Below, piece by piece: positions 52,373-61,770 of a stretch of 64,000 bases of DNA. The translations under genes were made by a program, and so were the position numbers. Source of the DNA: Bin80 sp965203305 (GTDB lineage Bacteria; Bacteroidota; Rhodothermia; Rhodothermales; Bin80); assembly GCA_965203305.1 (NCBI GenBank), contig OZ241874.1, forward strand, positions 3,224,001 through 3,288,000. Direction: 5' to 3'. Within the stretch, counting starts at the first letter, position 1. Each line of letters opens with the position of its first letter. Under the pieces are notes generated by a model, which was not told the DNA's origin, did no database searches, and saw only the letters and a program-made list of their open reading frames with translations.

Positions 52373-53067
52373 GTCAGGAGCTTAATCTCTTGATAGAGAA
52401 GCTGTCAGACAAATCCGAATTACGCGAAACACTGGATAATTTAATCTCTGTGCACCCCTTCAATGAATACGAATATATCATCTCTCATCTGCTCTCAGCG
52501 GGAGTTCTCACTCTTGATGAATACATTGAGTTGCGAGACAGTTACATCAAGAGAAACCAGTTCCTGTACATCTTCGAAATTAGTGCTCCCAGAACTTTTG
52601 GTGAATCATGGGCACAAGGACATATAAAGGGACTTGTTTCCTCTCTGAGAAAGCCATCCAGAAAACTGGATTCCATGTATTCTGGGCAGTATGATCTTTA
52701 CCTGGATGGTATTCGCGTTGAAGTGAAGGCTTCCCGTGCAGTGGATGCAGCTATGCAGGGGCCGCTGTATGCAAGGGCTCTATCCTCTGATACGGAAAAG
52801 GATTTTCTGATGAACTTCCAGCAAATCAAGCCAGCATGTTGCGATGTGTTCGTCCTGGTTTCAGTGTGGAGAGACATAATTCAGTACTGGGTGCTTTCAT
52901 CAAAAGAAATGGAGCATAGCCAGCATTATTCGGATAGACAACACCGAGGGAATACTGGAGAGGGTCAGTTACACATCAGGCAAGATAACCTAACCGACTT
53001 CAGACCCTACTCGGTACAATCAGACAATCTTGGAAAAGCAATAAGATCTGCACAGGAACGCAACTGA
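52360..53067 (+). CDS. Putative type II restriction endonuclease
   Basis: A 235-residue protein overlapping the methyltransferase gene by 13 nt. A PD-(D/E)XK-like catalytic site is visible as YDLYLDGIRVEVKASRAVD (Asp112, Glu121-x-Lys123). The N-terminal about 70 residues are helical. I do not recognise a named family. The assignment rests on the motif plus coupling to a DPPY methyltransferase. Confidence 0.75.
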   Translation: MERLGQELNLLIEKLSDKSELRETLDNLISVHPFNEYEYIISHLLSAGVLTLDEYIELRDSYIKRNQFLYIFEISAPRTFGESWAQGHIKGLVSSLRKPSRKLDSMYSGQYDLYLDGIRVEVKASRAVDAAMQGPLYARALSSDTEKDFLMNFQQIKPACCDVFVLVSVWRDIIQYWVLSSKEMEHSQHYSDRQHRGNTGEGQLHIRQDNLTDFRPYSVQSDNLGKAIRSAQERN

Positions 53068-53155
53068 TATCATTTATCATTGGGAATTTCTTGTGTGCTC
53101 CTTCCCATTGAGGATTGACGATTTCCCTTGTTTACCAGAACTTCCTTGCCGCAAA

Positions 53156-53440
53156 CTACTCCTGGGCAGCCTCCTGTACGTTATGCGGATTCTTGAACTC
53201 CAGATACCTCAAGACGAGTGCCATCGCAAATATGACGGCCATCAGGGGAATCGCAGCGGATGCATTCGCGGGATTGCCGAACAGGAACAGCGCAATCATG
53301 CACACCATTCCACCAAAAGTTATCCGATTCCTGGTTCGGGGATGAAATTTCTCCTCCCAGCCCCAATGCTGGCGATGCCCAAATAGTGCGAGAGAAGCAA
53401 CGAGAATTATGGAAAAGAGGATTGTCTGATCCATGGTCAT
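53156..53440 (-). CDS. Small membrane protein
   Basis: A 94-residue protein with three hydrophobic segments (about 6-21, 41-56, 61-81) and a short charged tail. No family is recognised. It lies between the R-M operon and the PhoB-like gene, on the opposite strand, and is divergent from the latter. Confidence 0.55.
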   Translation of the reverse strand: MTMDQTILFSIILVASLALFGHRQHWGWEEKFHPRTRNRITFGGMVCMIALFLFGNPANASAAIPLMAVIFAMALVLRYLEFKNPHNVQEAAQE

Positions 53441-53653
53441 GATTATTTTTCAAATGGAGAAGACACTGCTAATATCTGAACATATCGTTTTGCAGTCATT
53501 ACAGTACATGTGCAATATACGAAGACTAAGATTGGCCTGTTCCTTCCCTCTGATCAGGAGGAATGGTTCTCTGACAGATCCTGCTCTCTCTGCGAAAAAA
53601 GTCCGTAATTTCTGGAAATCAGTCGCGCTGATCCACCTGCCATTGCTGTTCCT

Positions 53654-54391
53654 ATGCCAAAACTTTCGCCAATTACGGAGTCTCAGGATTCCAGTACGGT
53701 CTTGATTGTTGACGATGAGGATGATATTCTTGACCTGCTTCGCTACAACCTCGAGCGGCTGGGAATGAAGACCATTACAGCAAGAAATGGTGTAGAGGCT
53801 CTGGAAATCGTTGAAAAAAGAGACCTTGACCTGATCGTGCTGGACATCATGATGCCCCGGATGAACGGACTGGAGGTCTGCCAGCATATCCGGAAATACT
53901 CCAGACTGAAAACCGTACCGATTTTATTCCTCACTGCACGTTCCGAAGAAGAAGATCATATTCAGGGACTGGATGTTGGTGCGGACAGCTACCTCCCCAA
54001 GACATTCGGCATTGATGTGGTTGTCTCCCAGATCAGGGCACTCCTGCGAGGAACCCAGCGCATCATCCCAGGTGCCTCAATATTGAGCATCCATGACCTG
54101 AGCATTGATCGGGACCGATACCTGATTTTCCGGGGAAACAAAGAAGAGCGCACTCCGATTCGCTTTACCCGCAGGGAATTTGATCTCCTGTACTTTCTGG
54201 CCAATTCTCCCGGAGTTGTCTTTACGCGACGAACCCTGATCAAAAAGGTCTGGGGGGTGAAGGTGGAAGTAGGGGAGCGAACCGTTGACGTGCATGTGAG
54301 CAAGCTCAACAAAAAACTTGGCAAATACCGGGGAGCAGAGTATATCCAGTCCGTCAAGGGAGTCGGATATCGCTTTCTGGAATCCAGATAA
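53654..54391 (+). CDS. OmpR/PhoB-family response regulator
   Basis: A 245-residue DNA-binding response regulator. Its receiver domain (about 14-135) has acidic Asp20/Asp21 and phosphoacceptor Asp64 (LIVLDIMMPRMNG). The switch lysine is in PKTFG, where KPF is usual, so the conserved cis-proline is missing. The winged-helix effector domain (about 145-245) contains FTRREFDLLYFLANSPG and VGERTVDVHVSKLNKKLG. It is followed after 17 nt by a histidine kinase gene. The pair resembles PhoB/PhoR, but no phosphate genes are nearby. Confidence 0.88.
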   Translation: MPKLSPITESQDSSTVLIVDDEDDILDLLRYNLERLGMKTITARNGVEALEIVEKRDLDLIVLDIMMPRMNGLEVCQHIRKYSRLKTVPILFLTARSEEEDHIQGLDVGADSYLPKTFGIDVVVSQIRALLRGTQRIIPGASILSIHDLSIDRDRYLIFRGNKEERTPIRFTRREFDLLYFLANSPGVVFTRRTLIKKVWGVKVEVGERTVDVHVSKLNKKLGKYRGAEYIQSVKGVGYRFLESR

Positions 54392-54408
54392 AAGGGAATG
54401 CGCGGTAC

Positions 54409-55482
54409 ATGAACTCTGTACTACGATTTCCTGGAGGACTGCTTGCCTTTCGGGTATCCTGGCGCGTGAGCCTGTTTGTACTCATCACACTCTTTCTGGC
54501 ATCTCTGATCGGCTTCCGGATGCCTTGGTGGGCCGCTGTATCTGTCAGCATATTTGTTGGCACCGGTACATTTCTGTGGGTGTGCTGGATGATCTCGCAG
54601 AGGATTGCTGCCCTGAAGTCCACACTTGCAGGAATTGGAGAGGACAACGTGGTTTCCCCTCAAAATGGCTCCCCTTCACTGCCCCGTGATGAACTGACGC
54701 TGCTAATCAATCTTGCCCGCGAAGCTGATCAGCGTGTTGCCAGTCAAATGCAGGAACTGGAGCGCATGGAGAATTACCGGCAGGAGTTTTTGGGGAATGT
54801 GTCCCATGAACTCAAAACCCCCATTTTTGCGATTCGAGGCTTTGCAGAGACTCTCCTGGGAGGAGCACTGGATGATGAACGGGTCCGTCGCTCGTTCGTC
54901 AAGAAAGTGCTCCGCAATGCGAATCGCCTCGGCAATCTTGCCGAAGATCTCTCGTCGGTTGCCCGAATAGAAATGGGAGAACTCTCCATGGATCTGCAAC
55001 CGCTTGATCTGATTGAGCTGGGAAGAGAGGTTCTGGAATCTCTGGAATCCATGGCATCAGACAGACAGATTTCGCTACGCCTTTCCATGCCTGCAGACTT
55101 GCCCGAGGTGGTCGCCGACCGCAATCACATCAGTCAGGTACTTAGCAATCTGGTAGAGAATGGTATCAAGTATGGCAAAGATGGCGGACGGGTTGAGGTG
55201 ATCGCACGTCCGCTGCATGAGAGAACCCTCAAGGTATCCGTCGTTGACAATGGAGTCGGGATTACCCCCGAGTACATCCCGCGCCTTACAGAACGATTTT
55301 TCCGAGTGGAACACAGCAGGTCATCAAAGCTGGGCGGGACAGGCCTGGGGCTGGCGATTGTGAAACATATCCTCAGTGCACATGGAAGCCAGCTCATGAT
55401 TGAAAGCCTGCCAGGCAGTGGTTCTACCTTCGGATTTACCCTTGCTACAGTCGGCGAAAAGACCGAAATGTCTCCGGGGTGA
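54409..55482 (+). CDS. Membrane sensor histidine kinase (PhoR-like)
   Basis: A 357-residue kinase. Two N-terminal transmembrane helices (about 18-36 and 41-61) have almost no periplasmic loop. A linker (about 65-125) follows, then the HisKA dimerisation domain with phosphoacceptor His133 (NVSHELKTPIFAIRGFAETL) and a HATPase domain with N box (SNLVENGIKY), DNGVGI and GGTGLGLAIVKHI. The lack of a periplasmic domain suggests sensing within the membrane or via partners, as for PhoR. Its 3' end overlaps the convergent coaE gene by 38 nt. Confidence 0.88.
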   Translation: MNSVLRFPGGLLAFRVSWRVSLFVLITLFLASLIGFRMPWWAAVSVSIFVGTGTFLWVCWMISQRIAALKSTLAGIGEDNVVSPQNGSPSLPRDELTLLINLAREADQRVASQMQELERMENYRQEFLGNVSHELKTPIFAIRGFAETLLGGALDDERVRRSFVKKVLRNANRLGNLAEDLSSVARIEMGELSMDLQPLDLIELGREVLESLESMASDRQISLRLSMPADLPEVVADRNHISQVLSNLVENGIKYGKDGGRVEVIARPLHERTLKVSVVDNGVGITPEYIPRLTERFFRVEHSRSSKLGGTGLGLAIVKHILSAHGSQLMIESLPGSGSTFGFTLATVGEKTEMSPG

Positions 55483-56080
55483 GCACTGCCCCACTCATTG
55501 CCAGTTCGTAGATTCTCCGTGTCTTGTGCTGCAGCTGTTTCCTGTCGCCCGCATTCACTAGGACCACATCCGCTCTGCGCTCCTTTTCTTCTGACGGGAG
55601 CTGCTTTTGCATTCTGAGGCGTATTGCCTGATCCGTCAAACCATCGCGATTCTTTACCCGCCTGATTCGCACATCCTCCGGGGCACTTACCACACAGACC
55701 GCATCCAGACGATCTTCCAGCCCTGCCTCATAGATGAGTGCGGCTTCATGGATGAGCAGCCCATTCTGTAGCCGCTCCTTCAGAGTATCAAACGCATCAC
55801 CAACTCCAGGATGAACGATTGCATTCAGTTTGGCCAAGCTGTCCTCATCCCCGAAAACCTGATCTGCCAGCCAGGTCCTGTTCAGGGATCCATCTGCTGT
55901 GTAGCTGGCGGAGCCAAAGGTTCGGACGATCTCCTTGCGCATCTGTGCGCTGGACTCCATGAGTTTCCGTGCCTCCAGATCTGCCTCAAACACAACTGCT
56001 CCCAGATCCTTCAAACAGGTACATACCGCTGATTTCCCGCTTCCTATTCCTCCTGTAATCCCCAGTGTCCGTATCCCCAT
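55445..56080 (-). CDS. coaE: Dephospho-CoA kinase
   Basis: A 211-residue kinase for the last step of coenzyme A synthesis (ATP plus dephospho-CoA to CoA). The P-loop GGIGSGKS is at 10-17, followed by DLEARKLME and a HPGVGDAFD motif in the family's conserved central region. RRVKNRDGLTDQAIRLRMQKQ is the usual R-x-R segment of the lid. The 3' end overlaps the histidine kinase gene by 38 nt in convergent orientation. Co-oriented with the outer-membrane-protein gene upstream. Confidence 0.92.
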   Translation of the reverse strand: MGIRTLGITGGIGSGKSAVCTCLKDLGAVVFEADLEARKLMESSAQMRKEIVRTFGSASYTADGSLNRTWLADQVFGDEDSLAKLNAIVHPGVGDAFDTLKERLQNGLLIHEAALIYEAGLEDRLDAVCVVSAPEDVRIRRVKNRDGLTDQAIRLRMQKQLPSEEKERRADVVLVNAGDRKQLQHKTRRIYELAMSGAVLTPETFRSFRRL

Positions 56081-56098
56081 TGATTCAGAGCTTTTGCA

Positions 56099-58093
56099 TT
56101 ACATTCTCCAGGATACGCTGAGAGAGACGAGTGGTATCAGCCTGCGGGTCCCCCGCCGGGCAGCTTGTCGAATCACTGGTTCATCCGCAGCAGGAATTTG
56201 CCCGTAAAGCCGGTATCGCAATCGTTGCCAGTTTACCCATGCATCCAGTCGCAGTGTTGTTTTCCCCCGTATCCAGTTCACGGCACTGGATGGTCCTGTC
56301 TGTATCACCCATCGCTTTCCTGATCTGGTAATACTCCCTTGGGTGGGTACATTCTCGCTGTTTGGCAACTGATATTTTACTGTGATTGCCCTGTCGTAAT
56401 CGCTGCGCAAAAAGGTGCGCCATCCGATCTCACCGCGCAATCGCCGCCCCGTCTGCACTCGTAACCACGCGCTGTATGTTCGGAGTGTATCAAAGGGAAT
56501 CTCCGTGAAAGACTCCCACTGGAGCCGCCCTAGGCGCAAGTCAGAAAAACTCGCGTTCAATCCCAGATCTGTATCCGCAAAGATACGGTGCTCCATCTCT
56601 GACTCGAGGCGCATTTCGCGTGCGGACTGATCTGATGATTTGCGCCCGGGAAGTACAAAATCCTCTGTCGTATATGTAGCTCGTACTTCGCTGGCCAAAC
56701 GAATGCTTGTGAAACTCCCGGGGGTCCATTCCATGGACGGACGCAGTCGAAGTGTTCGCTGGAGACTGTTTTCTGCCGAACGCTCGGCATTCAGAAATAC
56801 CGTATGATGATACGAGCCAAACAGCCGGAGTTCTACCCTCAAGGAACGGCTTCGGCGATGGCTAAGAGCAAGTGTTCCCGTGTGATATACCTCGTCCCGA
56901 TCATCCAGGTTGACCAGCGGAGTATCATGGCGCACGATACGTGAACTTCCAGTGAAGAGTACTGTGAGTGCAGGCATGACCGCCCCTCGAATACTTCCAC
57001 TCAGCGCAAATACGCCTTCATCATAATCCGCCTGTTCCAGAAGTACTTGTTTCTGCGCAGCTTCTGACGGGGGCAGTTCTTCCCGATTGCTGAGCACCCG
57101 CCGTTCATTTGTTGCACCGTATTCGGCACGCAGCTGCGCATCCATCCGCTCCTGCTTGTAGTGGAGACTGACCTGCCCCGCGAGGGCCTGACGCGCAAAA
57201 TTGGTCTCGAATGTGATTGACTCCTCAGGAACCTTCGGCGTGCGGATTCGCCTCTGATTCAGGCGAATATCTGCCTGGGCAACGACACGGAGCCCCTGTG
57301 CGACTGGTGCCTGAACCAGAAAGTTTACATCCAGCGTATCGCTGGTCGTGGCTTCAATGGATTCCGGATCACGCACCTGTCCCCGATTCAGAAACGATGC
57401 GGCCTGATAGATATCTCTGCGACGACTGGAAAAACTCACGCCTGACTCTAGTCTGGCCAGTCCAAATGAGCGGGCAGCGGTAGCCCCCAGTGCCATGTCC
57501 CGGATCCGGCGCGGGGAAATGCGCTGCCACATAGCGTCCGAATAAAGCGAGACCTGATAGCCCTGGGTTTCACGGGGTTCCAGTGTAGCAGACAGAGCAA
57601 CTGCGGGACCTGTGTCAATTCGCAAAGGTGCTCCCTGCTCTCCCTGTACAATACCGGGACGCCGGTCGGATGCGATTCCCCCTGAGGTTTCAATCTTTAG
57701 GGTAGCAGCTGGCCTCATCTGAACTCCAAGCAGGAGAAGCTGGGATGATGCACGGCCGGATCCGAACCAGTCAAGTCCTCCGCGAATGCTTGCATCAATG
57801 GATTGCCCAACCGGGCGTATTGCTGCGATATCCAGCCGATCCTCATCCCTGAAACGAAGCCGGTTATCAAACTGGAGGTAGGCATCTGACTGGAACCGAT
57901 TGGTCATGTTTACTTTCCATCGGCCAACATCTGCATTCCATCCTGTCTCGGAACTCCATCGGTACCGGTTGACTTCACGGGCAAATTCTGTCTTCTGCTG
58001 GAGCGAAGACTGTGCCATGGAGCAGTTGCCACAGAACCCGGTCACAAGTACAATGACTGCCAGAAGCCTTTGCCTGCAATCAACCCGCTGCAT
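56099..58093 (-). CDS. Predicted outer-membrane beta-barrel protein
   Basis: A 664-residue exported protein. The signal peptide ends around CSMAQ (about residue 28). The remainder is a succession of amphipathic strands with aromatic girdles and Arg/Tyr-rich turns. It ends in SLSVSWRM, compatible with a C-terminal barrel strand, though the last residue is not Phe. No family was recognised. It lies between coaE and the HIT gene on the same strand. Confidence 0.65.
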   Translation of the reverse strand: MQRVDCRQRLLAVIVLVTGFCGNCSMAQSSLQQKTEFAREVNRYRWSSETGWNADVGRWKVNMTNRFQSDAYLQFDNRLRFRDEDRLDIAAIRPVGQSIDASIRGGLDWFGSGRASSQLLLLGVQMRPAATLKIETSGGIASDRRPGIVQGEQGAPLRIDTGPAVALSATLEPRETQGYQVSLYSDAMWQRISPRRIRDMALGATAARSFGLARLESGVSFSSRRRDIYQAASFLNRGQVRDPESIEATTSDTLDVNFLVQAPVAQGLRVVAQADIRLNQRRIRTPKVPEESITFETNFARQALAGQVSLHYKQERMDAQLRAEYGATNERRVLSNREELPPSEAAQKQVLLEQADYDEGVFALSGSIRGAVMPALTVLFTGSSRIVRHDTPLVNLDDRDEVYHTGTLALSHRRSRSLRVELRLFGSYHHTVFLNAERSAENSLQRTLRLRPSMEWTPGSFTSIRLASEVRATYTTEDFVLPGRKSSDQSAREMRLESEMEHRIFADTDLGLNASFSDLRLGRLQWESFTEIPFDTLRTYSAWLRVQTGRRLRGEIGWRTFLRSDYDRAITVKYQLPNSENVPTQGSITRSGKRWVIQTGPSSAVNWIRGKTTLRLDAWVNWQRLRYRLYGQIPAADEPVIRQAARRGTRRLIPLVSLSVSWRM

Positions 58094-58105
58094 TGTTATG
58101 CAGGC

Positions 58106-58438
58106 TTAGCCGGGCGGCCACTTGAGTGAACGGCCACCGAGTACATGAAAGTGGAGATGATCCACTGACTGTCCTCCATCAGCCCCGCAGTTGACCACGA
58201 CACGATACCCACCCGAAAGTCCCTGTTGTTTGGCAACCTTGTTTGCAACCACCAGAAGATGTCCAGCAAGGGCAGCATCCAGACTGTCATCAAGAGCTCG
58301 GACAGGTTTTCTAGGAACCACCAGTACATGTGTGGGGGCCTGTGGATCTATGTCTCTGAATGCGATACAGACTTCATCCTCATAGACCTTGTCAGAGGGA
58401 ATTTCTCCGTTAATAATGCGCTCAAAAAGTGTGGGCAT
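58106..58438 (-). CDS. HIT-family (HinT-like) nucleotide hydrolase
   Basis: A 110-residue histidine triad protein that hydrolyses nucleoside phosphoramidates or AMP-lysine adducts. The N-terminus TLFERIINGEIPSDKVYEDE and the triad DHLHFHVLGG (HxHxH) are diagnostic. Length and sequence fit HinT. It starts 80 nt from, and divergent to, the PTPS/QueD gene. Its stop is 12 nt from the outer-membrane-protein gene, so they may share a transcript. Confidence 0.93.
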   Translation of the reverse strand: MPTLFERIINGEIPSDKVYEDEVCIAFRDIDPQAPTHVLVVPRKPVRALDDSLDAALAGHLLVVANKVAKQQGLSGGYRVVVNCGADGGQSVDHLHFHVLGGRSLKWPPG

Positions 58439-58517
58439 GAGAGTATCCAGAATGTGCTACACCCTGAACAATATGACTGCCTCTTCGTTCCTGTCCAAAT
58501 CCAGAATATCCCTTCAC

Positions 58518-58937
58518 ATGCCAACGGTGTACATCACTCGGGAGACCCACTTCAGCGCGGCACACCGCCTGCATAACCCTTCTAGGCCAGAGGAGTGGAA
58601 TCGTTCGGTTTTCGGGCCCTGTAACAGTCCGAACTGGCATGGACACAATTACATTCTGCAGGTAACCGTTGCGGGGATACCTGATCCAGACACGGGCTAT
58701 GTGATTGACTTGGGGATATTGAAACAAATCATTCAGGAGCGTGTCATCCAGCACCTGGATCACAAGAACCTGAACATGGATGTGCCTTTTCTGGAGGGAA
58801 TCATGCCATCAACGGAAAATCTTGTAGTTGCAATCTGGGATCAGCTGGAGGATGCCCTGCCTGCCGGAGAACTCTACTGCATCCGGCTTTATGAAACCCC
58901 CAGAAACTCAGTTGAGTACTTTGGACCAAATGAATAA
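58518..58937 (+). CDS. 6-pyruvoyl-tetrahydropterin synthase / 6-carboxytetrahydropterin synthase (QueD) family
   Basis: A 139-residue tunnelling-fold enzyme acting on dihydroneopterin triphosphate. Zinc ligands are in THFSAAHRL and WHGHNY, and the catalytic Cys is in FGPCNSPNWHGH. CNSPNWHGHNYILQVTVAG is close to PTPS proper, while most bacterial members are QueD in queuosine synthesis. I start at 58518 (MPTVYITRE) because the longer frame overlaps the divergent HIT gene and is non-homologous. FolE (61771) makes the substrate and is encoded 2.8 kb downstream. Confidence 0.88.
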   Translation: MPTVYITRETHFSAAHRLHNPSRPEEWNRSVFGPCNSPNWHGHNYILQVTVAGIPDPDTGYVIDLGILKQIIQERVIQHLDHKNLNMDVPFLEGIMPSTENLVVAIWDQLEDALPAGELYCIRLYETPRNSVEYFGPNE

Positions 58938-59012
58938 CCCTAGAATTTCTGCTGCAAGGCATGCAACTCTCTTCTTATCTTGAAATCACTGTAATCAACC
59001 ACTTCACGAGAT

Positions 59013-59402
59013 ATGTTCAGTCCAAAATTTGTTCTTGCGGGACTTGTGCTCTTGGGCACGGCAGGATTTTCCAGTCCACATATACAGGCTCTTGCTCCTC
59101 CGACCGCTGATGTGTGCGTTCTCCTGGGACAAGCATCAGAAGAACAGAGAAGGGAATTTGATGAGTGCGTTGCAAAATCTGAGTGCACCGAATGGCACAG
59201 GTATGAAGACGAGAATACTGGCAACATCGCGATGATCTGTCAGAATATTGAAATGCCCGCTGATCGGTGTGCTCTTGAAGGAGAAGCATCAGAAGAGGAA
59301 AGATTCGAGTTCGGTGAATGCGTCGCGAAGACCAGGTGTGAGCACTGGAAGAGGCATGAAGAGGAGATTTCAGGTGGTATCAGCATGGTCTGCGAGAACT
59401 AG
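59013..59402 (+). CDS. Small secreted protein with two 44-residue cysteine-patterned repeats
   Basis: A 129-residue protein. The signal peptide is at about 1-28 (ending HIQALA). Then come two tandem copies of a 44-residue unit, residues 35-78 and 86-129, sharing the pattern C-x4-ASEE-x-R-x-EF-x-ECVAK-x2-C-x2-W-x-R. Each has four cysteines at identical spacing (35/52/58/76 and 86/103/109/127), so two disulfide-bonded modules are likely. No known family is recognised. It stands between the PTPS/QueD gene and the DUF262 gene. Confidence 0.7.
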   Translation: MFSPKFVLAGLVLLGTAGFSSPHIQALAPPTADVCVLLGQASEEQRREFDECVAKSECTEWHRYEDENTGNIAMICQNIEMPADRCALEGEASEEERFEFGECVAKTRCEHWKRHEEEISGGISMVCEN

Positions 59403-59693
59403 ACAGGCCTTCTCACACAGGGGAGTTTTCAGGGAACAGATCTTTTTTCGCTGGTGATCAGGAACTTGAAGCGTGTTCCTGGCGGATTTTTTTGCCATCC
59501 GATTACCTGTGAAAAAACCTTTCAGGGCTGGTATGTGTACAAGGCATCCCTCCTTGATGTGACGCAGAAATTGATAGAGAACCAGAATTCTCCTTGCAGG
59601 CTTCCCTGTAGAAATGGAGACAGCACCCGTATCTTGCAGAGACTGAATTGATAGGATGGGCTCAGATACATAGATGAAACCGGAAATATTCAC

Positions 59694-61511
59694 ATGAGCA
59701 CATTTGACAGCACAAAGCTTCTCCTACAACAGATTCTTGTCGACATCACGACTGGCAAGACTCAACTCCCCGATTTCCAGCGAGGCTGGGTTTGGAACGA
59801 CGAACACATAAAATCTTTGCTGGTCAGTATCGCCCAATCATTTCCGGTTGGTGCAGTGATGATGCTTGATACAGGCGGGGAGATCAGATTCCAAGTGCGC
59901 CCCTTTGAGGGTGTTAAGTTTGACAGAGAATCGCCAGAACCTGAGCACCTCATCCTGGACGGACAACAGCGGCTCACATCATTGACACAGGTACTTTCCT
60001 TGGAAAACCCCGTTAGCACATTCGACCACAAGGGAGGCGAAATCCTCCGCTATTATTACATAGACATTGAGATGGCATTGGAGGGGCGACTGGAGGAGGC
60101 TTTCGTTTCCGTTCCCAAAGACCGAAAGATTAAAACCAATTTCAATCGGGATATCGTCCTGGATCTCTCAAGTCGCGAACTGGAGGTGAAAAATTTTCAT
60201 TTTCCATGCTCGCAGATACTGGACTCAGACGACTGGGAGGATGAACTGCTCAAGTACGACGACATCAAACAGTTCAAACGCTACAAGAATTTCCGCAGAG
60301 AAATTTTGAATGCATTCCGTAGCTACCAACTGCCTGTGATTGCCTTGGGAAAAGCGACAACAAAAGAGGCTGTGTGCCTCGTCTTTGAGAAGGTGAATAC
60401 TGGTGGGGTACCACTTTCCGTATTTGAACTGGTTACAGCAACATTTGCTGCCGAGAATTTTAATCTCCGCGACAACTGGTTTGGAAGCGAACGGAACGAG
60501 ATTGAAGGAATACGTGAACGTCTTGACAAAGAGCCGATACTCGGTGGAGTCGAACCCACAGATTTTTTGCAGGCGGTGTCTATTCTCCAAACCTATGAGC
60601 AGAGGCAAGCGGATATCGCTGCGGGAAAAAAGGGAAAGATGGTCTCCGCAATCAGTGCCAAACGCACAGCCGTACTGGGTCTGAAACTGGATGCATATAA
60701 AGAGTGGGCACCAGCTGTTGAACGGGGCTTCCTATTAGTAGCCCAATTCTTACGTAATCAGCGTTTCTTCGCCGCAAGGGAACTTCCCTATCGGACACAA
60801 ATCGTCCCCTTGGCTGCCGTCCTTTCAAGATTCAAAGACCGCTGGCGAGAACCACATATTCTCAAGCGTCTGTCCCAATGGTTTTGGTGCGGTGTACTCG
60901 GTGAGCTCTATGGTGGTGCCGTGGAAACACGCATCGCAAACGACTTCGAAGACCTCATGCGTTGGCTGGAATTGGGGCCCATCGACTCTGCAGACGATAC
61001 CTCAACTTGGCTACCCCGTACAATTCGTGACTCCTCCTTTCAGGAGAGCTGCCTGGACACTCTACGATCTCGCGCCAGCGCAGCATACAAAGGATTGAAT
61101 GTCCTTGTATTGCGAGAAGGTGCGGAAGATTTTTTCTGGAAAGAAACAATCCAGGCACTGAACTTTGAAGACATGGCACTTGACATCCACCATATCTTTC
61201 CCAGAGCGTGGTGTCAAAAAAACAGCATTAAGCGATCCGTGTATGATTCCGTTGTAAACCGAACTCCAATTTCCGCAAAAGCCAACAAAACGATTGGAGG
61301 AAAAGCTCCATCCAGGTATCTGACCTCACTGCAACATAAGGTTGGCCTTGCAGAGGAGGAAATGAATCGCATCCTGGGAACTCACGGGATTCCTTCGGAC
61401 TCTCTCCGGTCTGATGACTTCCGGGCATTTTATTTCGGCCGCAAAAACAGTTTGATTAAGTTGATTGAGAGAGCTACTGGAAAGTCTGTACAACTGGATC
61501 AGTCCGGGTAA
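59694..61511 (+). CDS. DUF262 / HNH (GmrSD-like) protein
   Basis: A 605-residue protein. The N-terminal DUF262 domain contains PDFQRGWVWNDEHIKSLL (about 25-43) and HLILDGQQRLTSLTQ (about 84-98), the ParB-like NTP-binding motif of this family. The C-terminal HNH/DUF1524-like region has LDIHHIFPRAWC (about 493-504), followed by an asparagine-containing NKTIGGKAPSRYL. The architecture is that of type IV restriction GmrSD-like enzymes, which attack modified phage DNA, although single-chain DUF262 proteins have diverse roles. There is no partner gene. The 290 nt upstream (59403-59693) hold nothing I recognise. Confidence 0.8.
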   Translation: MSTFDSTKLLLQQILVDITTGKTQLPDFQRGWVWNDEHIKSLLVSIAQSFPVGAVMMLDTGGEIRFQVRPFEGVKFDRESPEPEHLILDGQQRLTSLTQVLSLENPVSTFDHKGGEILRYYYIDIEMALEGRLEEAFVSVPKDRKIKTNFNRDIVLDLSSRELEVKNFHFPCSQILDSDDWEDELLKYDDIKQFKRYKNFRREILNAFRSYQLPVIALGKATTKEAVCLVFEKVNTGGVPLSVFELVTATFAAENFNLRDNWFGSERNEIEGIRERLDKEPILGGVEPTDFLQAVSILQTYEQRQADIAAGKKGKMVSAISAKRTAVLGLKLDAYKEWAPAVERGFLLVAQFLRNQRFFAARELPYRTQIVPLAAVLSRFKDRWREPHILKRLSQWFWCGVLGELYGGAVETRIANDFEDLMRWLELGPIDSADDTSTWLPRTIRDSSFQESCLDTLRSRASAAYKGLNVLVLREGAEDFFWKETIQALNFEDMALDIHHIFPRAWCQKNSIKRSVYDSVVNRTPISAKANKTIGGKAPSRYLTSLQHKVGLAEEEMNRILGTHGIPSDSLRSDDFRAFYFGRKNSLIKLIERATGKSVQLDQSG

Positions 61512-61770
61512 AACAGAATGCTTGGGATTTCTATATGAATACTGATCTGGCCATCTCCGAAATCTGGGGGTGCCTGCACCAACTCTCAAAACGGTGGAAA
61601 TAGCGGCTATCTCTGAGCAGTTGACCTGCCGAAGATGCTGGAAGTTCTCCTGCATCGCGCCGCCCCGCGGAAAATGAAATCGAAAAGGGAGATGCCATCA
61701 CAACGGACTTGAAGGCTTGATCAAAGTTATCGCAATAGAATCAGAATACCCCTGAGACAATCCCCCAAAT

